Shown: positions 24,765-34,309, numbered from the stretch's first letter. The stretch is DNA of 46,548 bases from Methanobacterium sp. (GCA_019084405.1 JAHRFX010000026.1:1-46548), one strand, 5' to 3'. Made by a program: numbers and translations. Notes: a model not told the origin generated them from the letters alone.

Positions 24765-25259
24765 CTAATAAATAGATTTCCCATGGGCAATAGCCACAAT
24801 TGCCGGGATTTCTTCGACTTTCAGCCTATGGATGGCTTCAATTCCCTCTTCCTGAAAGGCCACTGCTTTTTTAGAAGTGACTTTGCTACTTAGAAGGGCA
24901 GCTGCTGGAGGAGTAACTGCAAATATGGCTCCGGTTTCTTTTAATTCTTTAATGGTTTCTTTCCCCAGAGAGCCCTTACCTATATGAATCCTGACCCCCT
25001 GACGGGATAGTTCACCTATACTCCCCTCTATCTCCTCTTTATTGCTGGTGGTAGGGGCTATTCCTGCATCACTAACTGCAGTATGCATGATAATTGATCC
25101 CGATAATTCTAAAAGTTTTTCTCCTTTTTTTATAGAAGAAATTAATTGGGGAAGGGCCGCATCCCGACCAGTGAAGATTTCACCACTGATTAGAATCTGG
25201 TCCCCGGCACTTAATTTTTCAAGTTCCTTCAAATCAACAGGAGTTTTTATTTTTATCAT
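24765..25259 (-). CDS. fumB: Class I fumarate hydratase, beta (C-terminal domain) subunit
   Basis: This corresponds to the C-terminal domain of the iron-sulfur fumarase, encoded separately in archaea. Motifs include GDQILISGEIFTGRDAALPQ, and GSIIMHTAV, and VTPPAAALL. It acts with the alpha subunit to interconvert fumarate and malate in the incomplete reductive TCA route. The alpha gene is not in this window. Start at 25259 after GGAGGT; the frame also opens four residues earlier. Length is 164 residues. L(+)-tartrate dehydratase beta is a close homologue, so the name rests partly on organism type. Confidence 0.88.
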   Translation of the reverse strand: MIKIKTPVDLKELEKLSAGDQILISGEIFTGRDAALPQLISSIKKGEKLLELSGSIIMHTAVSDAGIAPTTSNKEEIEGSIGELSRQGVRIHIGKGSLGKETIKELKETGAIFAVTPPAAALLSSKVTSKKAVAFQEEGIEAIHRLKVEEIPAIVAIAHGKSIY

Positions 25260-25411
25260 ATGAACCTCCATTAAAAAGTTTTAAGGATATGGAAATTTTT
25301 TTTATTATTTCATAAAAGACTGCTATCTCTAAATATATGAATAAATGGTATTAATCTTAAAAAGTCATTAAAGAAAAAAAGGTAATTTTAAATGAAGTTA
25401 TTGTGGTCCAT

Positions 25412-26590
25412 TCATAATTTTAAATGAGTGCTTTTGTGAATAGACTTAAGGTCATCCATGAATTCCACGATATGTTCCTGTCTTATATGGGGCATGAGCA
25501 CAATCCTGATAGCAGGGGGGCAGGCTGATACCGAAACCACCCATCCTTTTTGTTTGAGTTTATTTGAAAGTTCTTTTGCAGGGATTTTTCGGGAATTAAA
25601 AGCCACTATATTCAGTTCAGGTTCGCTTACCAGTTCAAATCCAGAGTTAGTTAATTCTCTTGCTAAAAAATTTGTAATCTCCATGGCACTACTGGCAATT
25701 TTCAGATATCCTTCTTTGCCCATATGCTTTAAAATAGCCCAGGTGGCAGCTGCGGAAGCCCCGGTTCGGGTTCCGACAATGGTTGACTGTTGTTTTTCAG
25801 TCAGATAGGGAGTTTCAATACTCATTATGTCCAGAAATTTTTTTTCCCTGAAAAGGATGCATCCCGTGGGGATGGGGGTTAAACCCAATTTATGAGGGTC
25901 AACCGTTATGGAAGATACGCCATTCAATTTAAAATTAAATTCAGGTATTTTAAATCCCATTTCTTTTAAGAAAGGTATTATGAAACCTCCGAAGGCTGCA
26001 TCAACATGCAAATAAACATCCCCTTCATGACAAATTCGGGATAATTCCCCAATAGGATCCACCTTCCCCAGTTCAGTTGTTCCCGCCACTCCCACCACTG
26101 CTACAGTTCGGGAAGATAATAGTTCTTGAACTGAGTTTAGATCAATTTTGTAGTTTTCATCTAATTCTGCTTCCAGCAATCTAAGGCCCAAAATATCTGC
26201 TGCTTTTTTAAATGAAAAGTGAGCCGATTTGGGTACAATTATCTCGGGAGAGGATATAGCTGAATTAATCCGGGCCATATTACGGGCGGCACGCATAGCC
26301 ATAAGATTGGCTTCGGTTCCCCCTGTAATAACATGGCCAGATGCAGATTTATAACATAAAAAGGCCCCTAAAAGAGATATAACTTCATCTTCCAGTGCTT
26401 TTGTCCCTTCAAAAAGTCCAGGGTCCCCTAAATTAGACTCTAAAAAATCACAGTATGCTTTTTTCGCAACAGGATGGGCACAGGTACACATGGACCCCAG
26501 TATGCGACCGGATTTATAGTCCATGTCCTTTTCGTGGAATTTTTTGAGTTTATCAAATACCTGCCGCGGGCTGAGTCCTTTTCTATCCAT
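25412..26590 (-). CDS. mfnA: L-tyrosine decarboxylase MfnA (PLP-dependent), methanofuran biosynthesis
   Basis: A 392-residue group II decarboxylase of the archaeal type. It makes tyramine for methanofuran and may also decarboxylate aspartate for beta-alanine. The PLP lysine lies in SITVDPHKLGLTP, and HVDAAFGGFI carries the aspartate that contacts the pyridine ring. HVITGGTEANLMAMRAARNM is the phosphate-binding region. AGGTAATTTT precedes the ATG. It is followed on the same strand by nothing closer than fumB at 150 bases and preceded by ppsA at 66 bases. Confidence 0.93.
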   Translation of the reverse strand: MDRKGLSPRQVFDKLKKFHEKDMDYKSGRILGSMCTCAHPVAKKAYCDFLESNLGDPGLFEGTKALEDEVISLLGAFLCYKSASGHVITGGTEANLMAMRAARNMARINSAISSPEIIVPKSAHFSFKKAADILGLRLLEAELDENYKIDLNSVQELLSSRTVAVVGVAGTTELGKVDPIGELSRICHEGDVYLHVDAAFGGFIIPFLKEMGFKIPEFNFKLNGVSSITVDPHKLGLTPIPTGCILFREKKFLDIMSIETPYLTEKQQSTIVGTRTGASAAATWAILKHMGKEGYLKIASSAMEITNFLARELTNSGFELVSEPELNIVAFNSRKIPAKELSNKLKQKGWVVSVSACPPAIRIVLMPHIRQEHIVEFMDDLKSIHKSTHLKL

Positions 26591-26656
26591 AAAATTACCT
26601 GAAAATAGATTTTTAAAAAAAAAATAACAGAATTATAAAAATAGAAAAGAGTATAT

Positions 26657-28945
26657 CTACTCTTTAACCAGTTTTCTAGCGGCTTTAAGAAGTAATTTTT
26701 GTTCACTACGGGCTACTGTTCGACGCACTTCATTTACAGCATCAGTGTTAGCAGAGACACTGCTTATACCCAGTTCCACCAGCTTTTCCACAATCTTGGG
26801 TATACTTCCTGCCTGACCACAGATACTGGTCTTTACACCGGCAGCTTCACATTTCCGAATAACCCTTTCAATTAGTTTTAAGACCGCCGGGTGACCTTCA
26901 CTATACAATCCTGCAACGTGTTCATTATTCCGATCAATAGCCAGCGTGTACTGAGTTAAATCATTGGTTCCAAAGCTTACAAAGTCGATACCCACATCAA
27001 TAAAATCTTCAATGATTAAAGCAGCTGCTGGTGTTTCCACCATTATTCCAAATTCTATATCCTTTTGAGGTTTGAGTCCCACTTCTTCAGCTATTTTTTT
27101 AGCCTCCTTAAGTTCATCAGGGTGCTGAACCAGAGGAATCATTATACCTACATTGGTGTATCCCTGTTCATGGAGTTTTTTAATAGCTTTAAATTCAGCT
27201 TTCAGGATTTCAGTTTCATCCAGTTCCCTTCTAATTCCTCTCCAACCCAACATAGGGTTGTGTTCATATGGCTCATCCTGTCCACCGTCCAGTGTTTTGA
27301 ATTCATCAGTGGGGGCATCCAGAGTACGGTACCATACCGGGCGGGGATAGAAAACATCCACTACTTTTAGAATATTCTCCACCAGAATATTAATCAGTTC
27401 ATCTTCATTTCCATCTTTAATATACTTTTTAGGATGTACACCTGTAGCCAGCATCATGTGTTCTGTTCTTAAAAGACCCACACCATCTGCTCCAGTGGCT
27501 GCAGCTTTTTGAGCAGCTTCCACCATACTAACATTTACTTTTACTTCTGTAACTGTCATTATCGGTGCTTGAGATAATACAGGGGCCTCTGCTTCTTCTT
27601 TTTTGCTAGAGAATTTTAGTTTTCCCTCATAGACAATCCCTTTATCACCATCCAGAGTAACAACCTGATTTTCATCAAGGATCTGACTAGCATCAGTAGT
27701 TCCCACCACACATGGTATTCCCAATTCACGGGAAACTATAGCCGCATGACAGGTAACTCCCCCTTCATCAGTGATTATTCCACTGGCCCTTTTCATAGCC
27801 GGGACCATGTCCGGAGTGGTCATTGCCGTTACCAGCACGTCTCCTGATTGAATTTTATCCAGTTCATCGATATTGCGGATTATTTTAACTGCTCCCGAGG
27901 CCATACCAGGGCTGGCACCTAATCCTTTAGTAATAATCTTCCTTTCAGCTTCCTCTAATTCATCAATGGCCCCATTGGATCCAGTTAAAGTAGTAACTGG
28001 TCGGGATTGAAGCATGAAGACTTTTCCGCCTTCAATAGCCCATTCAGTGTCCTGGGGGAACTGATAATGATCCTGAATTTTTTTACCCATGACAGCTAAT
28101 TCTGCTAATTCCACCTCAGAGAGAACTCTTCTATTTTTAAGTTCATCAGGAACTTCTGTTTTAATGGTTTTCCCCTGTTCTGGATCTTTTTGGAACATAA
28201 TGTTTTTTTCACTTATGGTTTCTTCCAGAATTTCTCCAGTTTCTTTATCCACCCAGTAAGTATCAGGAGTTACTGTTCCAGAGACCACTGCCTCTCCCAA
28301 TCCCCATGACCCTTCAATAAGTATTTTTTCTTCCCCGGTGGAGGGGTGAACCGTGAACATGACCCCTGCCTTTTCAGCATCCACCATTTCCTGTACTACC
28401 ACTGCAATATATACCTTGGAATGTTCAAAGTTGTTTTCTTCTCGATAGAATATAGCTCTGGCTTCAAAAAGAGACGCCCAGCACTTCTGAACATATTCTA
28501 AAACATCTTCTGCTCCTTTAATATTAAGGAAGGTATCTTGCTGTCCAGCAAAGGAAGCTTCAGGCAAATCTTCTGCAGTTGCAGATGAACGGATAGCCAC
28601 GAAAATATTATCTGTTCCTATTTTATGGCACAGAGCATTATAAGCCTCAATTATAAGGGTATTAATATCTTCCGGAATTTCAGCATTTATAATGGTATTC
28701 TTAATATTTTTAGAAGCTTCCTGTAATTCTTTATTGTTATTAACGTCTAAAGAATCCAGATATCCCATTACTTCCCCATAAATTCCAGTGTCTTTCATGA
28801 ATTTATCATAGGTTTCAGATGTTACCACAAATCCAGGAGGAACAGGTATACCTGCCCGGGTAAGTTCACCCAGATTCGCTCCCTTTCCACCGGCAATGTC
28901 AACATCTTCCTTGTTTAGATCTTCAAAGAATGCCACATATTTCAT
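26657..28945 (-). CDS. ppsA: Phosphoenolpyruvate synthase
   Basis: A 762-residue enzyme that makes PEP from pyruvate and ATP for gluconeogenesis. Domain order is the ATP-binding N-terminus (GGKGANLGELTRAGIPVPPG, IRSSATAEDLPEASFAGQQD), the swivelling phosphohistidine domain (GGVTCHAAIVSRELGIPCVVG) and the C-terminal PEP/pyruvate barrel (GTNDLTQYTLAIDRNN, ICGQAGS). Length and motifs are complete. AAGGGGATAAC precedes the ATG. It may share a transcript with mfnA, 66 bases downstream. Confidence 0.95.
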   Translation of the reverse strand: MKYVAFFEDLNKEDVDIAGGKGANLGELTRAGIPVPPGFVVTSETYDKFMKDTGIYGEVMGYLDSLDVNNNKELQEASKNIKNTIINAEIPEDINTLIIEAYNALCHKIGTDNIFVAIRSSATAEDLPEASFAGQQDTFLNIKGAEDVLEYVQKCWASLFEARAIFYREENNFEHSKVYIAVVVQEMVDAEKAGVMFTVHPSTGEEKILIEGSWGLGEAVVSGTVTPDTYWVDKETGEILEETISEKNIMFQKDPEQGKTIKTEVPDELKNRRVLSEVELAELAVMGKKIQDHYQFPQDTEWAIEGGKVFMLQSRPVTTLTGSNGAIDELEEAERKIITKGLGASPGMASGAVKIIRNIDELDKIQSGDVLVTAMTTPDMVPAMKRASGIITDEGGVTCHAAIVSRELGIPCVVGTTDASQILDENQVVTLDGDKGIVYEGKLKFSSKKEEAEAPVLSQAPIMTVTEVKVNVSMVEAAQKAAATGADGVGLLRTEHMMLATGVHPKKYIKDGNEDELINILVENILKVVDVFYPRPVWYRTLDAPTDEFKTLDGGQDEPYEHNPMLGWRGIRRELDETEILKAEFKAIKKLHEQGYTNVGIMIPLVQHPDELKEAKKIAEEVGLKPQKDIEFGIMVETPAAALIIEDFIDVGIDFVSFGTNDLTQYTLAIDRNNEHVAGLYSEGHPAVLKLIERVIRKCEAAGVKTSICGQAGSIPKIVEKLVELGISSVSANTDAVNEVRRTVARSEQKLLLKAARKLVKE

Positions 28946-29074
28946 GTTATCCCCTTAAAATTTCTTGCTTATTTTTAGAAAGTTAAATATGAGATTAAAT
29001 TCTTTTTAATTTGAAAATGAATTTATTATCATAATCTATAATGTTTAAAAAGTTAATAAACAGTATAATAAAAT

Positions 29075-29099
29075 TTTAACCGGCTATGAACCGGTTAAA
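29075..29099 (-). terminator. Stem-loop after rpl10e
   Basis: TTTAACCGG and CCGGTTAAA form a perfect nine-pair stem with a seven-base loop, 11 bases past the rpl10e stop. On the minus strand AATTTTATTATA follows. This fits a hairpin terminator or a transcript-end processing element. Confidence 0.6.
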
Positions 29100-29110
29100 T
29101 CCATCTCCAT

Positions 29111-29593
29111 TTATTTTACCAGTTCTTCTCCTTTTTCAATAATGAAGCTGCAAGAAACTGGTATTTTCATGGCGGCTCTTCTCAGGGCCTCTTTAGCATC
29201 CTTGAAGTTTTTCTTATTGGTTTGAACCGTTAATATTTTCTGTCCCTTTTTAACCAGGGCAGTAGAACTAACTGGTTTTCCAAAAGCTTTCCTCATACCA
29301 TCCTGTACACGGTCAGCTCCGGCTCCAGTTGCCATGGGATTTTCGCGAACAATGTGATGAGGGTAAACTCTTATCTTCAAATGGTAACCCATTCGTCCTG
29401 CTTTCCTCTGCATATAACGGTTAGAAGCTATCCTGGCCGCTTCTAATGCATTATGTGAAATGCTGGCTGGACCCTTAACTGCTATACTTACAGATACTGG
29501 AAATTCAGCAGATAAATTACCCATATCATATTGAACAATCCGTGAACCGGGGATTCTTCTAATGTACTCTCTTCTTGTGTACGCTCGAACCAT
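29111..29593 (-). CDS. rpl10e: Large-subunit ribosomal protein L10e (uL16 family)
   Basis: A 160-residue protein starting MVRAYTRREYIRRIPGSRIV, with PHHIVRENPMATGAGADRVQ and GMRKAFGKPV blocks typical of archaeal L10e, which sits near the peptidyl-transferase centre and tRNA elbow. AAGGAGG precedes the ATG. It stands alone, with a terminator-like hairpin after it and a 331-base divergent gap before cooC. Confidence 0.96.
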   Translation of the reverse strand: MVRAYTRREYIRRIPGSRIVQYDMGNLSAEFPVSVSIAVKGPASISHNALEAARIASNRYMQRKAGRMGYHLKIRVYPHHIVRENPMATGAGADRVQDGMRKAFGKPVSSTALVKKGQKILTVQTNKKNFKDAKEALRRAAMKIPVSCSFIIEKGEELVK

Positions 29594-29719
29594 AAATAAT
29601 CCTCCTTAAAAAATTTCATTAACAACTATAGAAAATTGTAGAGTGATAACTTGATTAAGTTAAGTTCAATTTCTAAATAACCATTAATAAATATTGCCTT
29701 TACATATGCTTATAATGAT

Positions 29720-29751
29720 TATGGTAAATATATACCATAACCTTTACCATT
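29720..29751. promoter_or_regulatory. Three ATGGTAAA-type half-sites in the rpl10e-cooC divergent gap
   Basis: TATGGTA (29720-29726) and TACCATA (29733-29739) form an exact inverted repeat around AATATA. A third element, TTTACCATT, follows at about 29743-29751. Three related half-sites in 32 bases look like a repressor or activator site. It is about 185 bases before cooC and 127 bases before rpl10e, so the target is not clear. The remainder of 29594-29924 is AT-rich and shows no gene. Confidence 0.4.
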
Positions 29752-29924
29752 ATTATAATTGAATTAACTTATTAATTAAAAGGTACTTAAAAATGTAGGG
29801 GAACTAATAAGAAGAAAAGATAGAATATGTATCTTAATCATCTTAATTAGTGAAAACTCCTTTAAATTAAATAGCTATTCAAATTAAATCCATGAATATA
29901 AACCTTAACTGAAGGTGTTATCAA

Positions 29925-30704
29925 ATGAAAATTGCTATAACTGGAAAAGGAGGGGTGGGTAAAACAACCCTTTCAAGTACTTTATCCTGTATATTTTCCC
30001 GGACATATAAAGTATTCGCCATTGATGCTGACCCGGACATGAACCTGGCATCCAGTCTAGGTATCACCGAAAATATTACTCCTATATCAAAAATGAAAGA
30101 GTTGATTAAGGATAGAACCGGTTCCGAACCAGGTTCCTCTTTTGGGGAAATATTCCGTATAAATCCTAAAATAAGTGACCTTCCCGAGTCTCTTTCCATT
30201 AATTATGATCCGGAAGGAAGGTTGAAACTGCTGGTTATGGGTACCGTGGATAAAGGTGGGGATGGTTGTATATGTCCTGCTTCTGTGCTCCTGAAGGCTA
30301 TTTTAAGACATATGATCTTAAAGAAAGATGAAATAGTAATTCTGGATATGGAAGCCGGGATTGAGCACCTGGGGCGAAAAACCGCCGAATCAGTAGACAT
30401 GATGATCGTGGTGGTTGAGCCTGGTTTAAAATCCCTGGAAACCGCCCAGAGAATAAAAAAACTCGCCGAAGATATTGGAGTAAAAAATATCCTGGCCGTG
30501 ATTAATAAGGTCTCCACTAAACAAGAAGAATCATTTGTTCAAGAAAAGCTTAAAGAACTGGATATTGGAGTAATTGGAAGTATACCTCGTGATCAGATGG
30601 TTATAAAGGCAGATATGGAAGGAAGACCATTAACGGATTATGATGACTCGCCAGCACTTGATGCAGTAGAAAGAATAGCTGAAAACATCTTAAATATCAA
30701 TTAG
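29925..30704 (+). CDS. cooC: CooC-like nickel-insertion ATPase
   Basis: A 259-residue P-loop ATPase of the MinD/CooC group. The deviant Walker A is GKGGVGKTT near residue 8 and the dimer metal site is the CxC pair C115/C117 in GDGCICPAS, as in CooC, which loads nickel into carbon monoxide dehydrogenase. DMEAGIEHLGRKTA resembles the CooC Walker B region. GAAGGTG precedes ATG. No CODH genes are in the window. pcc1 and serS follow in the same direction at short distances. Confidence 0.88.
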   Translation: MKIAITGKGGVGKTTLSSTLSCIFSRTYKVFAIDADPDMNLASSLGITENITPISKMKELIKDRTGSEPGSSFGEIFRINPKISDLPESLSINYDPEGRLKLLVMGTVDKGGDGCICPASVLLKAILRHMILKKDEIVILDMEAGIEHLGRKTAESVDMMIVVVEPGLKSLETAQRIKKLAEDIGVKNILAVINKVSTKQEESFVQEKLKELDIGVIGSIPRDQMVIKADMEGRPLTDYDDSPALDAVERIAENILNIN

Positions 30705-30742
30705 ATATTGAAATAAATAAAAATCATATAAAGGTCCGTATA

Positions 30743-30970
30743 ATGCATTTTAAAGCAGATATAAAATTGGAATATAAAACAAAACCCCAGGCCAAAGTGG
30801 CTTTAGAATCTTTAAAACCAGATAATATAGATTTTTTGGATTCCAAAATAAATGGAAAGACTTTAATTTTTGAAATATCTGGTGAATCAATACGTAGTTT
30901 ACTGGCCACTGCTGATGATCTCATATTCTGCGAAATGATGGTGGAAAAGATTTTAAATGACCTGGAATGA
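30743..30970 (+). CDS. pcc1: KEOPS complex subunit Pcc1
   Basis: A 75-residue protein beginning MHFKADIKLEYKTKPQAKVA and ending MVEKILNDLE, with the compact beta-beta-alpha pattern of Pcc1. The block FEISGESIRSLLATADDLIF, with serine, arginine and aspartate, is the family signature. Pcc1 dimerises and binds Kae1 in the complex that forms t6A37 on tRNA. It lies 38 bases after cooC and about 57 bases before serS. Short, but the match is good. Confidence 0.82.
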   Translation: MHFKADIKLEYKTKPQAKVALESLKPDNIDFLDSKINGKTLIFEISGESIRSLLATADDLIFCEMMVEKILNDLE

Positions 30971-31027
30971 ATTAATTCCAGTTCAAGAATTATTAAGGTA
31001 AAGATTAATAGATGAAAGGTGAAAATT

Positions 31028-32599
31028 ATGAAATTCATACTTCAAGGCGAAATAAGTTTCTCTAAAGATGCCGAAGATGCCAGAGAAGACTTAGAAGAGT
31101 TCATAAAAGAGGCTAATAGTGAATTATTACTCCGGGGTGTTCCTGAAAATCAGGAAAAAGAAGGAGCTAAAATCACCAGCTGGAATATTAAAGGGACTTT
31201 ACTAAAACTACAGATAGAATCTGGGCACAGAGTCCGGGCACATGACGCCCTTTTGAGAATTAAAAAACCATTAGGGGAGCTTCTAGGTAAAAAATACCAT
31301 CTGGGCATAAGGAAGATGCATGTTGACTGCTACCAGATTATAATACCTACCAAAGAAGGTAGTTATGATATAGATATGGAACTGGCCCGGAGCCTTCCTC
31401 AGATTTCTGATTTTAAAATAGAAGAAAATAGAGTGGTGGTGGAAGTACGTAACCTCTCTGAATCAGAACTAAGAAAACACATCGTCAACAGAATTATTAA
31501 GCACGTTACCATGGAAAAGCAGGAAGGAGAAGAAGATACTTCTGCACAAAAACCTACTGACATCCTCACCCGCCAGGTAACCAAAGCCACCCCGGGAGAA
31601 ATAATAGCACGTAGTAAAAAAATAAAGCCCCTTTTTGAAGGAGACCCCACTGAAGAAGCAGTAAAACAGGGATGGGTTAAAAAATTCCCTGGACGTGGCC
31701 AGTGGTTCTACGGTCCCCAGCTGGTAGCTCTCCAGAGAGCCCTGGAAGAAATAGTCTTAGAGGAGATGGTGTATAAAATGGGTTTTATGGAATGTCTATT
31801 CCCTAAATTAATCCCCATACCCATAATGCATAAGATGAGATATCTGGAAGGCCTTCCTGAAGGAATGTACTACTGTTCTGCTCCAAAAAGAGACCCGGAA
31901 ACCTTTGAAAAATTCAAGAATGATCTGATAATCAATAAAGAAGTTCCCATTGATCTTTTAAAAGAAGGACTTAAAGATCCTTCCTATGTTATAGCTCCGG
32001 CCCAATGCGAACCATTTTATGAGTTTTTAAGTCACGAAGTGGTGGATGAGAAAGAGTTGCCTATAAAATTCTTTGATAGAAGTGGATGGACCTACCGCTG
32101 GGAAGCCGGAGGGGCTAAAGGTTTGGACCGGGTTCATGAATTCCAGCGAATCGAGCTGGTATGGTTAGGTACTCCTGAGCAAACCAATAATATCCGGGAT
32201 GAGTCCCTGGATCTTTCTTATCAAATTGCCGATAAAATGGAACTGGAATGGTACAATGAAGTAGGAGACGACCCTTTCTATCTGGAAGGACGTAAGGTGG
32301 AAGATAGGGGTATTGAATTCCCGGACGTGCCTAAATATGAAATGAGATTATCCATACCCGGGCAGGATAAAGGAGTGGCAGTTGTTTCTGCCAATGTCCA
32401 TGGGACTCATTTTGTAGAAGGATTTTCTATAAAAGAAGCTCGTAAGCAGAATATATGGACTGGATGTACGGGTATAGGAGTTTCACGTTGGGTATTTGGT
32501 TTCCTGGCTCAGAAAGGTTTTGATATGGAAAAATGGCCAGAAATAGTGAAATCCAGGGTGGAAAAAGTAAATGTGCCCCAGATGGTTACCTGGCCTTAA
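31028..32599 (+). CDS. serS: Seryl-tRNA synthetase, rare methanogen (type 2) form
   Basis: A 523-residue class II synthetase of the zinc-dependent archaeal type, distinct from the common SerRS. The N-terminal tRNA-binding domain starts MKFILQGEISFSKDAEDARE. The catalytic core shows SAPKRDPETF, APAQCEPFYEFL (zinc-site Cys), GWTYRWEAGGAKGLDRVHEF and GCTGIGVSRWVFGFL (motif 3). Start at 31028 with AAAGGTGA upstream; GTG at 31019 is in frame but overlaps the ribosome site. Complete, no lesions. Confidence 0.95.
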   Translation: MKFILQGEISFSKDAEDAREDLEEFIKEANSELLLRGVPENQEKEGAKITSWNIKGTLLKLQIESGHRVRAHDALLRIKKPLGELLGKKYHLGIRKMHVDCYQIIIPTKEGSYDIDMELARSLPQISDFKIEENRVVVEVRNLSESELRKHIVNRIIKHVTMEKQEGEEDTSAQKPTDILTRQVTKATPGEIIARSKKIKPLFEGDPTEEAVKQGWVKKFPGRGQWFYGPQLVALQRALEEIVLEEMVYKMGFMECLFPKLIPIPIMHKMRYLEGLPEGMYYCSAPKRDPETFEKFKNDLIINKEVPIDLLKEGLKDPSYVIAPAQCEPFYEFLSHEVVDEKELPIKFFDRSGWTYRWEAGGAKGLDRVHEFQRIELVWLGTPEQTNNIRDESLDLSYQIADKMELEWYNEVGDDPFYLEGRKVEDRGIEFPDVPKYEMRLSIPGQDKGVAVVSANVHGTHFVEGFSIKEARKQNIWTGCTGIGVSRWVFGFLAQKGFDMEKWPEIVKSRVEKVNVPQMVTWP

Positions 32600-32634
32600 T
32601 CCGGTCTAAGCCTTTAATTATTTGAGGTGATGTA

Positions 32635-33075
32635 ATGAACTGCGAAAACCATCCTGATAAGGAAGGAGTGGCCGCCTGTGTAAGTTGTGGTAAAATACTT
32701 TGTGCCGATTGTCGTTTAAAACTGGTTGGAAAAAATTACTGTCAGGAATGTGCCGATGAACTGGTAACTTTGTATAGTGATAAAAAAGAGGCATTTTCAG
32801 AATCAAAACCCATAGCAGGAGGTTATGGTAAATTAAAACCCACCGGTGTACCTGCTGTGGATAACACCTATGAAAAAGCGAGACCGGTTAAAGAAAATTC
32901 ATCCAACAGATTTCTGCTCTTTTGTCTTATTTTCCTGGTGATTCTGTTTTTTATTGCCCTGGGACTTTACATAGTTTACCTGTTGTATCTGGCTCCTTTT
33001 TACGGTGACCTGTCAAATGTAATAAATATTTTACTGACTGATCCTCAGAGGATAATTAATTTTTTAATAGATTAA
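32635..33075 (+). CDS. Small B-box zinc-finger membrane protein
   Basis: A 146-residue protein. Residues 1-50 form a B-box-type zinc finger: CENHPDKEGVAACVSCGKIL, then CADC, then CQEC. Residues about 92-122 are a long hydrophobic segment (FLLFCLIFLVILFFIALGLY) that would anchor it in the membrane with the zinc finger inside the cell. A linker rich in Lys, Pro and Gly joins them. The function is not known. GAGGTGATGTA precedes ATG. The next gene starts 5 bases later, so the two are probably co-translated. Confidence 0.8.
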   Translation: MNCENHPDKEGVAACVSCGKILCADCRLKLVGKNYCQECADELVTLYSDKKEAFSESKPIAGGYGKLKPTGVPAVDNTYEKARPVKENSSNRFLLFCLIFLVILFFIALGLYIVYLLYLAPFYGDLSNVINILLTDPQRIINFLID

Positions 33076-33079
33076 ATGA

Positions 33080-33424
33080 GTGGATTTATTGACTGAACCC
33101 AGAACCCCTAAATTTTTGCCACTGTGCCATCAAAAAGCAGATAGGAGTATTTATTTTAAAAATAAACCACTGCCTCTTTGTGCAAGGTGCACCGGTATTT
33201 TTTTAGGAGTTTTAATGTTACCTTTTTTTCATGGGAGTATTATAGATCCATCTATTTTAACCCTATTCCTCTTAGCCACCCCCACAATAATTGATGGTGG
33301 TACCCAGTACCGGGGGTGGAGAAAAAGTAATAATCTACTCCGCTTAGTTACTGGTTTCATGTTAGGGTCGTCGCTGGCAGTTTTAGTGGTAATTACTGGC
33401 AGAATAATAGTTTATAGTATATAA
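33080..33424 (+). CDS. DUF2085 small membrane protein
   Basis: A 114-residue protein with the DUF2085 signature LCHQKADRSIYFKNKPLPLC followed by ARCTGIFLG, plus two or three hydrophobic segments and the DGGTQYRGWRKSNN loop. The Cys pattern (CHQK, CARC) suggests a metal or quinone-type site, but no function is established. The start could be GTG at 33080 or TTG at 33089. It is paired with the B-box protein upstream and convergent with the FKBP gene. Confidence 0.8.
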   Translation: MDLLTEPRTPKFLPLCHQKADRSIYFKNKPLPLCARCTGIFLGVLMLPFFHGSIIDPSILTLFLLATPTIIDGGTQYRGWRKSNNLLRLVTGFMLGSSLAVLVVITGRIIVYSI

Positions 33425-33514
33425 AATAAATGATTTTATAAATATAAATTTGATTAAAAAATTTTAAAAATAAGACCCATACTTAAATTGAAAAATAACT
33501 AAAAAAAAAGAGAA

Positions 33515-34309
33515 TTATTCCTCTTTTTCTTCTTTTACCTCGGTGAGAACTTCTTCAGCAATTTCTTCAACTTCTTCTTCAGTTACTCCACCTTCTGGCA
33601 TTTCTTTTTTCTTTTCAAAGACATCAGCAAATTCCACTTTTTCCAGGTTTTCAATGTTTTCCCAGATATCCTTGGCTATTCTAAACCGGGCAAAGGTAAT
33701 GTCCATGTAAGATTTCTGGTCAAATCGGCTTAATTCATCCATAATAATGGTTACTTTACCATCTTCGATGTTTACTTCGGTTTTATCCATGTTAAGTTTA
33801 GGATTAGGATAGTGGAGCTGGATCATGCTCTTAATTTTATCCACATCGTCTTCCAGAATCTCTTTAATTTCCACCTGATATTCCAGATTCTTTCCAGCTA
33901 ATTCATGATTAAAGTCCAGACGAACTCTTCCACCACTTATGCTTTGAATTCTACCATTGTGACCTTCTACCGTAATATTCATTCCCACGTAAGGTTTTAT
34001 GTTCTGTTTTTTGAATTCCTTCATGGGAACCAGCTGGACCAGTTTAGGATCCCGGTCGCCAAACCCATCTTCAGGAGTTAATTCAATTGTTTTTTGTTTT
34101 CCTGCTTCCATATCAATAATAGCCAGATCAATTCCTTTTAAAAGGTGACCTCCGCCTACAATGATGGGTATGGGTCCGTAGACCTTGTCTTCAATTTTTA
34201 TTCCGGCTTCTTCAGCCACTTCTTCTATGGTGGTATCAAAGACATCACCGGTTTCTTTGGTTCGTCCTGTAAATTCTATTCTTATAAAATCTCCTTCTTT
34301 CACTGCCAT
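33515..34309 (-). CDS. FKBP-type peptidyl-prolyl isomerase, long archaeal type
   Basis: A 264-residue cytoplasmic SlyD-like isomerase. The FKBP core starts GDFIRIEFTGRTKETGDVFD, with the IF insert chaperone domain (MKEFKKQNIKPYVGMNI to LAGKNLEYQVEI) and a C-terminal extension of about 100 residues that ends in an acidic tail. AGGAGGCTAGAG precedes ATG. A hairpin AAAGAG/CTCTTT with a T run overlaps the stop and may terminate the unit on the minus strand. It overlaps the end of the upstream nucleotidyltransferase gene by 10 bases, so the two are coupled. Confidence 0.92.
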   Translation of the reverse strand: MAVKEGDFIRIEFTGRTKETGDVFDTTIEEVAEEAGIKIEDKVYGPIPIIVGGGHLLKGIDLAIIDMEAGKQKTIELTPEDGFGDRDPKLVQLVPMKEFKKQNIKPYVGMNITVEGHNGRIQSISGGRVRLDFNHELAGKNLEYQVEIKEILEDDVDKIKSMIQLHYPNPKLNMDKTEVNIEDGKVTIIMDELSRFDQKSYMDITFARFRIAKDIWENIENLEKVEFADVFEKKKEMPEGGVTEEEVEEIAEEVLTEVKEEKEE

